From Candidatus Enterococcus ferrettii (GTDB taxonomy: Bacteria > Bacillota > Bacilli > Lactobacillales > Enterococcaceae): DNA of 64,000 bases. Position 1 is the stretch's first letter, and each line of letters opens with the position of its first letter. Below are positions 36,642 to 46,500 of this stretch, one piece after another. The notes beneath the pieces were generated by a model that saw only the letters and a program-made list of their open reading frames with translations, ran no database searches and was not told where the DNA came from. Location: the NCBI RefSeq assembly GCF_017377655.1, contig NZ_JAFREL010000004.1:1-64000 (forward strand), written 5' to 3'. The position numbers and the translations under genes were made by a program.

Positions 36642-37115
36642 TTACTTGGATTCATACACTAATTCTAAAATTGTTTCCTGTTTTTCCGGCGGAATCTCTT
36701 CATCGCTCAAATAATACTCGTAGGAAATCCCTAAAAATTTCCCGCCGATGTTTTTGATTTCCTGAAGCATTTCCAAGTATATTCCAGTCATATCTTCATA
36801 GCGGCCAACATACAGTGCAGATAAAGCTTGATAAGATGGCAAGTAATAGCAATCTACGTCACTAGGAACTTCTACTTTTTCCGCAATTGGGAACCCAACC
36901 TCCATCTCAATCGCATTTTCATCAAGCTTTCCTTCGTCCTCCATATTCTTATAAGAGACAAATGGTGTACTTAGAATTCTTATTTCTTTTTCCTGCAACA
37001 AACCACCTAATTTCATGAAGGTGGGTCCGATAATTTTGGGGATTTCCTCAACTCGTACCGTAAAGGTTTGTGAGACAATCCATTGATCCGGTTTAGCAAT
37101 TTGTTCAAATGTCAT
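36642..37115 (-). CDS. GyrI-like/effector-binding domain protein
   Basis: About 157 residues from the ATG at 37115 after AAAGGAGGCGTTAGCT. The fold suggested by spacing and by motifs such as GFPIAEKVEVP and ALYVGRYEDM is the SOUL/GyrI-like effector-binding domain, found alone or after AraC or MerR helix-turn-helix regions. It lies 57 bases below a WYL regulator on the same strand and may be its partner or target. The ligand is unknown. Confidence 0.7.
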   Translation of the reverse strand: MTFEQIAKPDQWIVSQTFTVRVEEIPKIIGPTFMKLGGLLQEKEIRILSTPFVSYKNMEDEGKLDENAIEMEVGFPIAEKVEVPSDVDCYYLPSYQALSALYVGRYEDMTGIYLEMLQEIKNIGGKFLGISYEYYLSDEEIPPEKQETILELVYESK

Positions 37116-37171
37116 AGCTAACGCCTCCTTTTGCTTAATCATAACGGATCAAAGTGCCAGAACGTGTCATA

Positions 37172-38038
37172 TTAAAGTTGATTTTCTAAAAAAGACTGCG
37201 TATATGCTACGACCTTCTCCTTTACCCATTGCGGCTCTAGAATCTGGACATTTTTACCCAGTGGCAGCAAAAAGCGGTATAAATCATCGAAAATGGCAAA
37301 ATCTATCGTTGTTTCGAAGCTGCTATCAGGATTATCCACCAACACAAGCTCAGAAAATTCATCGTAACGTTTGTAGGCAATCCGTTTACTGAAGCGCAGC
37401 TTAACCGTAATTTTGGGAAAGTCTAATTCTTCCGGCGGTAGTGGCGATACGAGCCTCGGCCCAAAAATCACCTGTTTTACCCTTCGTAAAGGATAAACCT
37501 CCCAAGCGTCTTTAGAAAAATGATAGGCTAACAAATACCAGGTTTGATATTTATACAAAATACGTTTTGGCGCTGCCCGAATCAAGCGGGTCTGACCATA
37601 TTCAGTGTAATAGGTAAATTGAATTTCCTGCTCATTAAATAAGGCGTGCTTCAATTTCGCAAAGGTCTCACTGTGAACCGACCCTTCTTGACTCAAGTCT
37701 ACCGAAAGCCAATTGCTCCAATCGTAAACACTTCCCAGCTTCTCCATTAGCTCTTCGGTATCAGCCAAACCGATCGATTGCAGTAAATGCAAGGCTAAAA
37801 GCAGGTCATCCTGTTCCTCTTCCATCAACGTATTATCGACATGAAAAGATTCATCCAAAAAAATCCCACCGTTGCGTCCCTTGATCGAATAGACTGGCAC
37901 GCCGGCCAAGCTCAAGGCATCAATATCTCGATAGACTGTCCGCGGCGTCACTTGGAATCGTTCTGCCAATTCGTTAGCAGTAACTTTTTTGCGATTAAGC
38001 AAAATCAACGTTGTTTGCAGCAGCCGAATCACCTGCAT
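37172..38038 (-). CDS. YafY-type (HTH_11 plus WYL) transcriptional regulator
   Basis: 288 residues. An N-terminal winged helix contains VTANELAERFQVTPRTVYRD (18-37), and a WYL domain shows YQTWYLLAYHF followed by VYPLRRVKQV. WYL regulators sense small ligands or nucleic acids. It is co-oriented with the following GyrI-like protein gene. The ATG lies after AAGGAGGAACGGCG. Confidence 0.9.
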   Translation of the reverse strand: MQVIRLLQTTLILLNRKKVTANELAERFQVTPRTVYRDIDALSLAGVPVYSIKGRNGGIFLDESFHVDNTLMEEEQDDLLLALHLLQSIGLADTEELMEKLGSVYDWSNWLSVDLSQEGSVHSETFAKLKHALFNEQEIQFTYYTEYGQTRLIRAAPKRILYKYQTWYLLAYHFSKDAWEVYPLRRVKQVIFGPRLVSPLPPEELDFPKITVKLRFSKRIAYKRYDEFSELVLVDNPDSSFETTIDFAIFDDLYRFLLPLGKNVQILEPQWVKEKVVAYTQSFLENQL

Positions 38039-38052
38039 CGCCGTTCCTCCTT

Positions 38053-38080
38053 AAAAAGAAAGAGTAGGATTTTCCTACCC
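38053..38080 (-). terminator. Terminator below the SorC-family regulator
   Basis: On the minus strand GTAGGA and TCCTAC pair around AAA, followed by TCTTTCTTTTT. It overlaps the last codons of the regulator. Confidence 0.75.
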
Positions 38081-39022
38081 CTCAAGTACTTTCTTCGCTG
38101 TTTCCTCTGTCGTAACTAAAACATTAATGTATTCACCCTTCAAGGCACTGGCGATTGCTGGCGCTTTGTCCACCATCGAAGCAATCCCAATGCGGTACGG
38201 CGTCCGTTTCAGATCACTGATGTCAATACCAATTAAGCGATCATCCAATTCGTTTTCAATGTGCTGGCCTTCTGAATTGTAGAAGCGGGAAACCACGTCC
38301 CCAATAACTTTTTTACCTTCCAAATAAGCCAAAACATCTTCACCATAGAATTGTTTCCAGCTTTCGCTGGCCTTCAAGTTAGGACTGCCAATACCTAAAA
38401 TGGCAATATCCAGCTTGCGCCAATAATCAATCAACTCTTGGTTGAACTCATTTTCCATTAGAGCCTTTTTCAAGGCGATCGTTTCTGGAAAGGCAGGCGA
38501 ATCAATCAGCAGGGCTCGACCATTCATTTTTTTCGACGCTTCGTAAGAAATGGTGTTCACATGATAGTCACTAATTAGCCGACCTGATGGCCCACCAATC
38601 ATTGGAATACAAGTAATATTTTTCACTGTGTAACTTCCTAAGCCTTCGGGAATTGCTGACATGGTTTCTCCCCAGGAAAAACCAATTATCATGTCATCTG
38701 CTAAAATCTCTGTTAAGTACTCCCCAACACTACTGGCTAAGAGCTTGTCCTTTTGGGTCCGATTTAACTCCGGTGCAGAGGGTACAATGACTGCTTTTTT
38801 TAACCCGTACTTCTCCTGCAGCTGCTTTTCTAAATCATAGGTGCCTGCTTTATCATAATTAATGGAAATCGTAACGATCCCTTCATTTCTGGAGCGCTTT
38901 AGCAGACGGCTGATGGTACTGCGGTGAATATTCAATTCCTTGGAAATCTGACTTTGATTCTTGTCCTCCTGGTAGTACATCTCGGCAATTCGAACCAGCA
39001 GTTTATCTTCATCTTTATACAT
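38075..39022 (-). CDS. SorC-family sugar-binding transcriptional regulator
   Basis: 315 residues. A short winged helix with NQSQISKELNIHRSTISRLL (about 18-37) is followed by a sugar-phosphate-binding domain (GFSWGETMSAIP, MIGGPSGRL, ILGIGSPN, ASMVDKAPAI). In Klebsiella and lactobacilli SorC controls sorDFBAME and lies next to it. Here the sor-like operon is 11 kb away and has no adjacent regulator. A CACATTTGTG motif before this gene also occurs twice at the sor promoter. Control of the sor operon is therefore a reasonable inference. Confidence 0.9.
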   Translation of the reverse strand: MYKDEDKLLVRIAEMYYQEDKNQSQISKELNIHRSTISRLLKRSRNEGIVTISINYDKAGTYDLEKQLQEKYGLKKAVIVPSAPELNRTQKDKLLASSVGEYLTEILADDMIIGFSWGETMSAIPEGLGSYTVKNITCIPMIGGPSGRLISDYHVNTISYEASKKMNGRALLIDSPAFPETIALKKALMENEFNQELIDYWRKLDIAILGIGSPNLKASESWKQFYGEDVLAYLEGKKVIGDVVSRFYNSEGQHIENELDDRLIGIDISDLKRTPYRIGIASMVDKAPAIASALKGEYINVLVTTEETAKKVLEG

Positions 39023-39057
39023 CGTTCGTTTCCCCCAAATCTAAACAGCCTAACAAT

Positions 39058-39067
39058 CACATTTGTG
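39058..39067. promoter_or_regulatory. CACATTTGTG motif before the SorC-family gene
   Basis: The 10-mer, in the wider context AATCACATTTGTGAAAT, lies about 36 bases upstream of the regulator start. It is identical to the two motifs at the sorD promoter (27176-27185, 27274-27283). The context is a near-palindrome (TCACATTTGTGA), as expected for an operator. Confidence 0.6.
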
Positions 39068-39119
39068 AAATAGTTTGATTTAATGTGATTATACCGTTAT
39101 TCCTTCTAATCCTGCAAGC

Positions 39120-39277
39120 CTTTCTCACTAATTGGTAAAAAGAAATTTCCCTGCTGTGTGCTTGAGAACAGCTAGTTCCTCTCATGCATATCATCGTACT
39201 AAACTTTTCTATTAGATTATCTGCTCTTAATCGACAGTCCATTTCTGTTTCAACTTAACTGCGAAAAGTACGACTGA
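39120..39277. repeat. Diverged copy of the 12-kb intergenic repeat
   Basis: CGTACTAAAC (39195-39204) and AACTGCGAAAAGTACGACTGAT (39257-39278) match the termini of the repeat at 11979-12484, but with arms CGTACT/AGTACG instead of CCAACT/AGTTGG. The upstream part (TTTCTCACTAATTGGTAAAA) also resembles the left half of that repeat. The rest of the gap at 39023-39320 holds the regulator promoter and a terminator. Confidence 0.65.
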
Positions 39278-39316
39278 TAAAAAAGCTGCCGTAAATTTTC
39301 TCCATTTACGGCAGCT
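39278..39316 (-). terminator. Terminator below the methyltransferase gene
   Basis: AGCTGCCGTAAAT and ATTTACGGCAGCT form a perfect 13-bp stem; the minus strand continues with a run of six T. Confidence 0.9.
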
Positions 39317-39320
39317 CTGG

Positions 39321-39926
39321 TTATTCTTTCCTACTTCTTAAAATATAATACCCTTTATCCTTGGAAACAATCTCGGCATTACCGAAAATTTCTTCCATTT
39401 TCTTCTTGGCGCTTGGCGCGCCCTGTTTCTTTTGGATCACGGCTGTTAAAGTACCACCGATTTTCAACAATGGTTCTGCATCTGCCAAAATCTGATGCAC
39501 AACCTTTTTACCTGCACGAATCGGTGGATTAGTGACAATCGCTGCATAAGCATCCTGATGCAGTTCTTCATAAATGTTGGACTGATGAATGTCCGTCTGC
39601 TCTTCTAGCCCGTTGCGCTTGGCGTTATCCTGAGCCAAAGCTACTGCACGATTATTAACATCAATCATTTCCACCTTACGCCCTGTTCCATAGGCCAAAG
39701 CCAGACCAATTGGACCATAACCGCAGCCAACATCTAGAATCGATCCTTCCGGCAACTCGTTATTGTCGAATTGCTCAATTAATACTCGCGAACCGTAATC
39801 AACTGTTTGACGGGAAAACACACCACTGTCTGTTACAAAGTGAAAGTTCTTGCCCATCAGCTCAAAGGACCACTGCTCCAGATCGTGAGCGGTCTCAGGA
39901 TTTTCTGAATAATAGTGATTGCTCAT
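39321..39926 (-). CDS. Class I SAM-dependent methyltransferase, RsmC/RlmG-like (YbxB)
   Basis: 201 residues with the SAM-binding motif ILDVGCGYGPIGLALA (about 62-77), acidic end IDVNN, and the base-flipping motif IVTNPPIRAG (NPP, as in guanine-N2 methyltransferases of rRNA). The N-terminal HYYSENPETAH is conserved in the short gram-positive RsmC family (16S rRNA m2G). It starts after AAGGAGAAACA and has its own terminator. Confidence 0.88.
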   Translation of the reverse strand: MSNHYYSENPETAHDLEQWSFELMGKNFHFVTDSGVFSRQTVDYGSRVLIEQFDNNELPEGSILDVGCGYGPIGLALAYGTGRKVEMIDVNNRAVALAQDNAKRNGLEEQTDIHQSNIYEELHQDAYAAIVTNPPIRAGKKVVHQILADAEPLLKIGGTLTAVIQKKQGAPSAKKKMEEIFGNAEIVSKDKGYYILRSRKE

Positions 39927-40009
39927 TGTTTCTCCTTAATGATTAAAATTTTTATTCGTTTGATGTCCGACCATTCTGGCTGATCCACAGTAACATCAAC
40001 GTTCAGCAT

Positions 40010-40585
40010 TTACATAGTCAATAATTTATTTTTGATATCTCTGGCAATTAAGGCACCTAAGAAGTGGTACCCTTCATCAGATGGATGCAAGCCGTCATCC
40101 TGAAGGAATTCCTTCGGTGCAGGATAAATTGTCATGTGATGATACAAATCAATCACATTAACACCCATATCTTTCGCTACTTGCTTTGCCATTTCAGCAT
40201 ATTCCTGCTGGCGATCATTGCTAGCTTCGGTGCGGATTTCTGTGTTCACATAACCAGGAGTTAACACGATCACATTCTCTGTGGAAAAAGCACCAACCAA
40301 TTTACGTAGATTGTCGCCATAAACGTCAATCGGGTCTTTGTGTTTAACCGAATCATTCGTGCCAAAACAAATCACAACAAAGTCAGCATTGGCTGCCACT
40401 ACTTCGTCTAAGCGTTCCAACCCCTCAGCGGAGCCTTCTCCTCGTTTGCCAAACTCCAAAATCTCATAACCAGGAAATCCCATGTCTGCCAGTTCGTTGA
40501 CCACGTACTGATTGAGAATATCACTAGTTTCACCATTCATCAAGCCTGTCATTAAACTGTCGCCATATAAAGCAATTGTTTTCAT
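40010..40585 (-). CDS. SGNH/GDSL-type esterase
   Basis: 191 residues from the ATG at 40585 after GAGGAGGCACACGTG. The four SGNH blocks are present: GDSLMTG (Ser), GKRGEGS (Gly), FGTNDSVKH (Asn), and DGLHPSDEGY with the catalytic Asp-x-x-His. No signal peptide is present, so it is cytoplasmic. It should hydrolyse small acyl esters; the natural substrate is not known. Confidence 0.9.
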   Translation of the reverse strand: MKTIALYGDSLMTGLMNGETSDILNQYVVNELADMGFPGYEILEFGKRGEGSAEGLERLDEVVAANADFVVICFGTNDSVKHKDPIDVYGDNLRKLVGAFSTENVIVLTPGYVNTEIRTEASNDRQQEYAEMAKQVAKDMGVNVIDLYHHMTIYPAPKEFLQDDGLHPSDEGYHFLGALIARDIKNKLLTM

Positions 40586-40741
40586 CACGTGTGCCTCCTC
40601 TTTTCTACTATGATAGCACGAAGTCGCCAATCCTACTCTTCTGGTGACTAATTCTAAAAAATAGATGAAACTCCCTGATTTTCCATAGCTTTTCGGCGTT
40701 TTTTTCCGTTAAAATGACGTATACATCCTTTTATAGAAGAA

Positions 40742-40786
40742 AAAAAGGCGGTTTTCCTGTAAAACCCACCAGAAAACCGCCTTTTT
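40742..40786. terminator. Bidirectional terminator between the esterase and coaA
   Basis: AAAAAGGCGGTTTTC and GAAAACCGCCTTTTT form a perfect 15-bp stem with A- and T-runs. It sits just 37 bases upstream of coaA, in the divergent region, so it may block readthrough into coaA rather than end a known gene; a leader-attenuator role is also possible. Confidence 0.8.
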
Positions 40787-40823
40787 GTGATAAAATTAAG
40801 CGCAGTTATCAAAGGAGGCCGTC

Positions 40824-41747
40824 ATGAAGGACAAGATCAATTACTATCGTATTCCGCGGGAACAGTGGCAAGATTTTTATACCAGCGGACATACCCCTTT
40901 GACCGAAGAAGAATTGGAAAGTATTCGAAGCTTAAATGACCGCATCTCCATGCAGGATGTGGAAGATGTCTATATTCCATTGTGCCATTTGATTCATTTA
41001 TACAAAAAAGAGGCGGAATCCTTGAGTTTGAGTAAAGGACTTTTCCTGCATAAATACGTGAAAATGCCGCCATTTATCATCGGCATCGCTGGAAGTGTTG
41101 CCGTCGGAAAAAGTACCACTGCTCGACTGCTACAAACCCTTTTAGGTCGTTTGTTCAAGCATCAACGAGTCCAGCTGATCACTACGGATGGCTTTCTTTA
41201 CCCCAACAAAGTCTTAGAGGACCGGGGAATTATGGATCGCAAAGGCTTTCCGGAAAGCTATGATATGGAAAAGCTGATTACTTTCTTGAACGAAGTTAAA
41301 TCAGGGCAGGAAAACATTCAAATTCCGATTTACTCCCATAATGTTTACGATATTGTTGAGGGGTCATACGAAACCATTCATCAGCCGGATATTCTAATTG
41401 TTGAAGGAATCAATACCTTACAGCTGCCGGCTAACCAGCAAATTTATATCAGCGACTTTTTTGACTTTTCAGTCTTTGTCGATGCTGATTCCAATTTGAT
41501 TGAGAAATGGTATTTGGAACGTTTTGAGGCTTTGTTGGACACGGCCTTCCAGGACCCAGACAATTACTATTATCAATATGCCATCGGTGATCGCAAAGCC
41601 GCTCTCGAAATGGCAGAAGATGTATGGCAAAAAGTGAATTTGGTTAATTTAGAAGAGTATATCTTGCCAACACGCGGCCGAGCTGATATTATCATGCACA
41701 AGGCTAAGCATCATAAAATTGATGAAGTCTATTTACGCAAGTATTAG
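40824..41747 (+). CDS. coaA: Pantothenate kinase, type I
   Basis: 307 residues, typical for type I CoaA. P-loop GSVAVGKS (90-97), ITTDGFLYPN, RKGFPESYD and FVDADSNLIEKWYLERF are diagnostic. It phosphorylates pantothenate as the first step of coenzyme A synthesis. The ATG follows AAAGGAGGCCGTC. A terminator hairpin (41771-41794) separates it from guaA. Confidence 0.97.
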   Translation: MKDKINYYRIPREQWQDFYTSGHTPLTEEELESIRSLNDRISMQDVEDVYIPLCHLIHLYKKEAESLSLSKGLFLHKYVKMPPFIIGIAGSVAVGKSTTARLLQTLLGRLFKHQRVQLITTDGFLYPNKVLEDRGIMDRKGFPESYDMEKLITFLNEVKSGQENIQIPIYSHNVYDIVEGSYETIHQPDILIVEGINTLQLPANQQIYISDFFDFSVFVDADSNLIEKWYLERFEALLDTAFQDPDNYYYQYAIGDRKAALEMAEDVWQKVNLVNLEEYILPTRGRADIIMHKAKHHKIDEVYLRKY

Positions 41748-41770
41748 ACCGCCTCATTAATTCATGCAAA

Positions 41771-41794
41771 AAAAGCCGAGCTTGCTCTGCTTTT
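41771..41794 (+). terminator. Terminator of coaA
   Basis: AAAAGCCGAGC and GCTCTGCTTTT pair with one mismatch around TT. Confidence 0.7.
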
Positions 41795-41826
41795 GAAATA
41801 AAACTATAAGAATAGAGGGAATAATT

Positions 41827-43395
41827 GTGACAAACGTTGCCAACGAAATGACTGACGTTGAAAAAATCATTGTGCTGGACTACGGTAGCCAGTACAACCA
41901 ATTGATCACTCGTCGTATCCGTGAATTCGGTGTTTTCTCAGAACTAATGAGCCACCGCATCACTGCTGAAGAAGTAAAAGCTATGAAGCCAAAAGGAATT
42001 ATCCTTTCCGGCGGACCGAACAGTGTCTATGATGAAGGAGCCTTCTCGATTGATCCAGCAATTTTTGAACTGGGTATTCCAATCTTGGGAATCTGTTACG
42101 GCATGCAGTTGATTACTTACAACCTAGGCGGAAAAGTCGAACCAGCTCAAAACCGTGAATACGGAAAAGCATTACTAGAGGTTACTTCTGATGATGCTGT
42201 CTTATTCGAAGGCACACCTAAAGAGCAAACGGTTTGGATGAGCCACGGCGACCTTGTTACTCAAGTACCCGAAGGCTTTGAAACAGTTGCAACCTCTGCT
42301 GACTGTCCAATTGCTTCAATTCAAGATACATCTCGCAACTTCTATGGTATCCAATACCATGCGGAAGTGCGTCACTCCGAATACGGAAACGATTTGCTGC
42401 GCCACTTTGCTTATGAAGTTTGTCATTGTAAAGGTGACTGGAGCATGGACAACTTTATCGAGATGCAAGTCGCAAAAATCCGCGAACAAGTTGGCGACAA
42501 AAAAGTTTTACTAGGCTTATCCGGCGGTGTGGATTCATCTGTCGTTGGTGTCTTACTGCAAAAAGCTATCGGTGACCAATTGACATCAATTTTTGTTGAC
42601 CACGGCTTATTGCGTAAAAACGAAGGCGAACAGGTAATGGAAGCTTTAGGTGGAAAATTCGGCCTGAACATTATCCGTGTTGATGCCAAAGACCGTTTCT
42701 TAGACAAATTAGCTGGTGTTTCTGATCCAGAACAAAAACGCAAAATCATCGGAAACGAATTTGTTTACCTGTTTGATGATGAAGCAACCAAACTAGCGGG
42801 TAAAGAAGGCATTTCCTTCTTAGCCCAAGGAACCCTTTATACCGACGTAATCGAATCCGGTACCGAAACAGCTCAAACCATCAAATCTCACCACAACGTA
42901 GGTGGATTGCCAGAAGATATGCAATTTGAGCTGATCGAACCATTAAACACTCTATTCAAGGATGAAGTCCGTGAACTAGGAACTCAGCTTGGCATGCCAG
43001 ACTCAATCGTATGGCGCCAGCCTTTCCCAGGACCAGGCTTAGGTATCCGTGTCCTTGGTGAAATTACTGAAGAAAAACTAGAGATCGTACGTGAATCAGA
43101 TGCGATCTTAAGAGAAGAAATTGCTAATGCTGGCTTAGACCGCGACATCTGGCAATACTTCACTGTCCTGCCAGGCATCCGTTCAGTTGGTGTTATGGGT
43201 GATGGCCGTACTTACGATTATACAATCGGTATCCGTGCAGTAACCTCAATTGATGGTATGACTGCCGACTTCGCTCGTATTCCATGGGATGTCTTGCAAA
43301 AGATTTCTGTGCGGATCGTGAATGAAGTAGATCATGTGAATCGGATTGTGTATGATATTACGAGTAAGCCACCGGCTACGGTTGAGTGGGAATAA
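41827..43395 (+). CDS. guaA: GMP synthase (glutamine-hydrolysing)
   Basis: 522 residues. The N-terminal class I glutaminase has the nucleophile Cys90 (GICYGMQ) and His178/Glu180 ([11 protein letters not shown]). The ATP-pyrophosphatase loop is [11 protein letters not shown] (231-241) and the C-terminal dimerisation domain ends ATVEWE. It converts XMP to GMP. The GTG at 41827 lies six bases after AGGGA; an in-frame ATG seven codons later is an alternative. The last codons are the integration site of the element that follows, so the final residues are unchanged but the native terminator is displaced about 7.9 kb downstream. Confidence 0.98.
   Translation: MTNVANEMTDVEKIIVLDYGSQYNQLITRRIREFGVFSELMSHRITAEEVKAMKPKGIILSGGPNSVYDEGAFSIDPAIFELGIPILGICYGMQLITYNLGGKVEPAQNREYGKALLEVTSDDAVLFEGTPKEQTVWMSHGDLVTQVPEGFETVATSADCPIASIQDTSRNFYGIQYHAEVRHSEYGNDLLRHFAYEVCHCKGDWSMDNFIEMQVAKIREQVGDKKVLLGLSGGVDSSVVGVLLQKAIGDQLTSIFVDHGLLRKNEGEQVMEALGGKFGLNIIRVDAKDRFLDKLAGVSDPEQKRKIIGNEFVYLFDDEATKLAGKEGISFLAQGTLYTDVIESGTETAQTIKSHHNVGGLPEDMQFELIEPLNTLFKDEVRELGTQLGMPDSIVWRQPFPGPGLGIRVLGEITEEKLEIVRESDAILREEIANAGLDRDIWQYFTVLPGIRSVGVMGDGRTYDYTIGIRAVTSIDGMTADFARIPWDVLQKISVRIVNEVDHVNRIVYDITSKPPATVEWE
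43384..43395 (+). other. attL core (3' end of guaA)
   Basis: GAGTGGGAATAA encodes Glu-Trp-Glu-stop of GuaA. It matches attR at 10 of 12 bases. Confidence 0.8.
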
Positions 43396-43484
43396 AGAGC
43401 CACTATAAATTGAAGTGAGAAAGCCTATTTTACAGCGTTTCTTGGAATGTAGAACGGATTAAAAACACTAAAAATCAAATAGTT

Positions 43485-43531
43485 CCCTGCCAAAAACCCT
43501 GCCAAGAAATTTCTTAGCAGGGTTTGGTTTT
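43485..43531. other. Left-end direct repeats and terminator hairpin
   Basis: CCCTGCCAA occurs at 43485-43493 and 43497-43505, and its complement form TTAGCAGGG at 43514-43522. The second and third form a stem (CCCTGCCAAGAAA / TTTCTTAGCAGGG) followed by TTTGGTTTTTTT, which can terminate guaA transcription. CCCTGCCAA-type repeats also lie at the right end (51205-51224), so they are candidate integrase arm sites. Confidence 0.65.
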
Positions 43532-43570
43532 TTTAATGTTTATGATATTGAAAAATCTCGTCCAGATATT

Positions 43571-46500
43571 TTATTCCAAATAATCTGATAGCAACTCTTT
43601 TTCTTTTTGCTTTTTAAGTGAGTCTATACATGTAGTGATAATTAATGAATTGGAAATAAATTTTATTCCTTCGAAAATATCAAGTAACTTATTTAAAAAA
43701 CTAATTTCTTTATCTAAAAGAGGTACTAAACTTCCAGACCAACTATTAGTGCGCATAGTTAGATGTAGCTTTTCAAAAAAATTTGTAGTAATTTCTTTAT
43801 CTTTGAGTAATTCGAAGATATGCAGCAATATCTCATCATCGAATATTTCAAGAGACAAGTTGTATAAATTAACCAACCTATCCTCATCCACAGTATTTAT
43901 TACTTCTGCTTTTATAAATTCAATAGAACGCTCAATATTAGCTTTGAAAATTTTTTCCAAAAATGGATCTACTCCTACATAAATTACACGATTCTCTTGA
44001 ATTAAAAAATCTAGATATTTTCTAATCCCTTCCTCTGCGACTGCTGATTTCCATATACTTTTTAGTTGAACATCATATTCACTATAATTGAAATTTAATC
44101 TTTGAGTGTTTAGCTTAACAAGGAATAAGTATATAAAATTGATATCATTTTCTTTTAATAGGCACTTAAAAATTTCTCCTGATCCATCAACATCTCTGCT
44201 ACCAAGAAGACTTAAATAGATTTCTTTTAATTCTTTATATCCAATTATATCTAAAATTTTTTCAGCACCATCCTCTGGCACATAGTTTGGTACAAAAAAA
44301 CTACCTAATACCTTATCTTCTGAATACATATTTTTTAAGATATCTAAAATATTTCCGTCATGCTTGATATAGTTTTCAAATGATATGACATTAAAATAAT
44401 TCATTGCTTCATAGTTTTTAAGATTCTCTAAAAAGGACACAAGTCCTTCTATCTCGTCATCACGAATATTTCTACATATCAAAAAGTTTGAAAGATACCA
44501 TCCTTCATCTATTTCCTTTTCAACTGTATTTAGAATATTTTTTCCTTCTTCAAAAGACAACTTATCCATATAATAGACAAAATTATTAGGTGAAATAACA
44601 AAACTACTATTTAGCAACACCGGTAATAACTTTATTTGATTGTTTATATCTAGGTCTGAATACAATAGAAGTACAGACTCTTCCAATTCATACTTATTTA
44701 GCAACTCGTCCGATTGAAATATTCCGAGGATGTTGAACAACCAAGCTAAATCATTAGAATAGTTCTCAAAAATCTTACGAAGACTTCTCTTTCTTAACTT
44801 TTGAATCTTTTCATAATCAAATTCTTCCATCTGATAAGCCCATATACTAGTTGAAAAAACTTTATAAATTTTTTGACTGCTTGACGGTTCATATTCAAAA
44901 AAAGGCTGTGATTTTATTTTTAGCTTTTTAGATTTTGAATACAATTCAAATACTATAGCTTCTTGCCTAAAATTCAACTTATCTAAATTTTTAAAAAAAA
45001 GATTTTCTATACAAGCTAAATCTGAACTAACAGTCTCAACGAACCCATTTTTAGCTTCATAGACTGGATAATTGAGCAATAGTTCATCTATATAATTATT
45101 CACTTCTACATTCCCATAACTATAAACTTTAGAGAGTATATCAAAAATTTTTTTATGAAGTTTAATTAGATAGTCTCCATCAACTAGTGTATAACGATTA
45201 ATAACACCATTCTTACCATTAAAAGTAAATTTTTCTGCTGAAAACTTTAAAAATTCATCAGCAATATTGGCAATAAGTAGAGCTGTTGTTTCATTAATAT
45301 TTTCTTGAACTGAAAAAGTTTCAATAATACTGAATCTTTTTTCTAAATAATGATTCCATTTAGCTTCAATATCAAAATTATTTTTAATTGCAGAGAAAAT
45401 TTCATAGATTTTATCCTGCCTTTTTTTGAAATAATACATAAGAAGCATACCTGCATCCTTAAATCTTTCACTATTTGATAATGAGCAAAGAATACTTATA
45501 ATCGGATCATTAACTCCTTGATTTCTCTTTTTCTCTTCAAATTCTTTTTGAGATGTTTGAAATTCAACATTATCAACACCTTGTATCTTCTCATAAACAT
45601 AGGCAAGAGATTCGATGGGAATTATTACTCCGTATTGTGTTAAAAAAAGTTCTTTATCAATATCTTCAATAATATCATTGTAAACAAACTTTATTTCATT
45701 GGTTAGATACTCTATCCAGTCCTTGGAAGAATTAAAATCATTAACAAGTACAAGCATTTCAACAATTTCTTTTTCATGAATAGGATAAAGATTAATAAAA
45801 AAATCTTTTATCTTGAAAATTTTCTTATTTGCAATAAAATCTACTATTACAAAATCTGCTAAACTTTGATCGCTGACTTTAACAGCTTTATCCTGAAATA
45901 TATCACAAAGTTCTTTATCATGTAGTTGATTTAATGCAAATAGAAAGCTATCAGAATCAATTTCAAAAAAATTTAAGATGTCCTCTAATGATTCTTTATT
46001 TGTCAAATTCAACTTGTGTTTGAAGTTTAAAATGAACATACTAATTTTTTCATTTGAAGAGAGGGAGTTCTCTTCAATGATTTGACTATAATAACTATCC
46101 AATATCTCCTTTCCATTTTCAATAAAATCAAAGTTTTTCTCTTTAACCATAATTGCTGCAATTACAGCTATTCTTGGATTATTATGAGATAATTTCATAA
46201 TCTTCCTAAGATCAACAGGAGAAATATCTTCTATACTGTTAATCAGCATTTCAATCTGATTATCGCTCATTAAAGAGAGTTTTTGCACCTTGACCTTAAA
46301 CGGTGTTATTTGATTAATGACTCCTGAAAGTGCATAATCTCGAACTGTCATAATGATTTTCAGCTTTTGTTCAAAGTCCTCTAAACTTAGCAGACTGACA
46401 ATAGCATCAAAATTTGTGACCGTATTAGCATCATCTAAAAACAAATAATTTATTCTTCTAATGTCTAATGCATCCTTAATATCTTGATAAACAGGCATAC

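Noticed and set aside
38075-39022. Naming this regulator sorC outright
   Set aside because: Only the family is clear. Its link to the sor operon rests on a shared 10-mer and should be tested first.
41748-41826. A purine riboswitch before guaA
   Set aside because: The gap is only 79 bases and holds a terminator stem; no conserved purine-aptamer loops are present.
43497-43522. Hairpin at the left end as a CRISPR-like or multi-copy repeat
   Set aside because: The repeats number only two or three, with no spacer pattern. They fit integrase arm sites and a terminator better.
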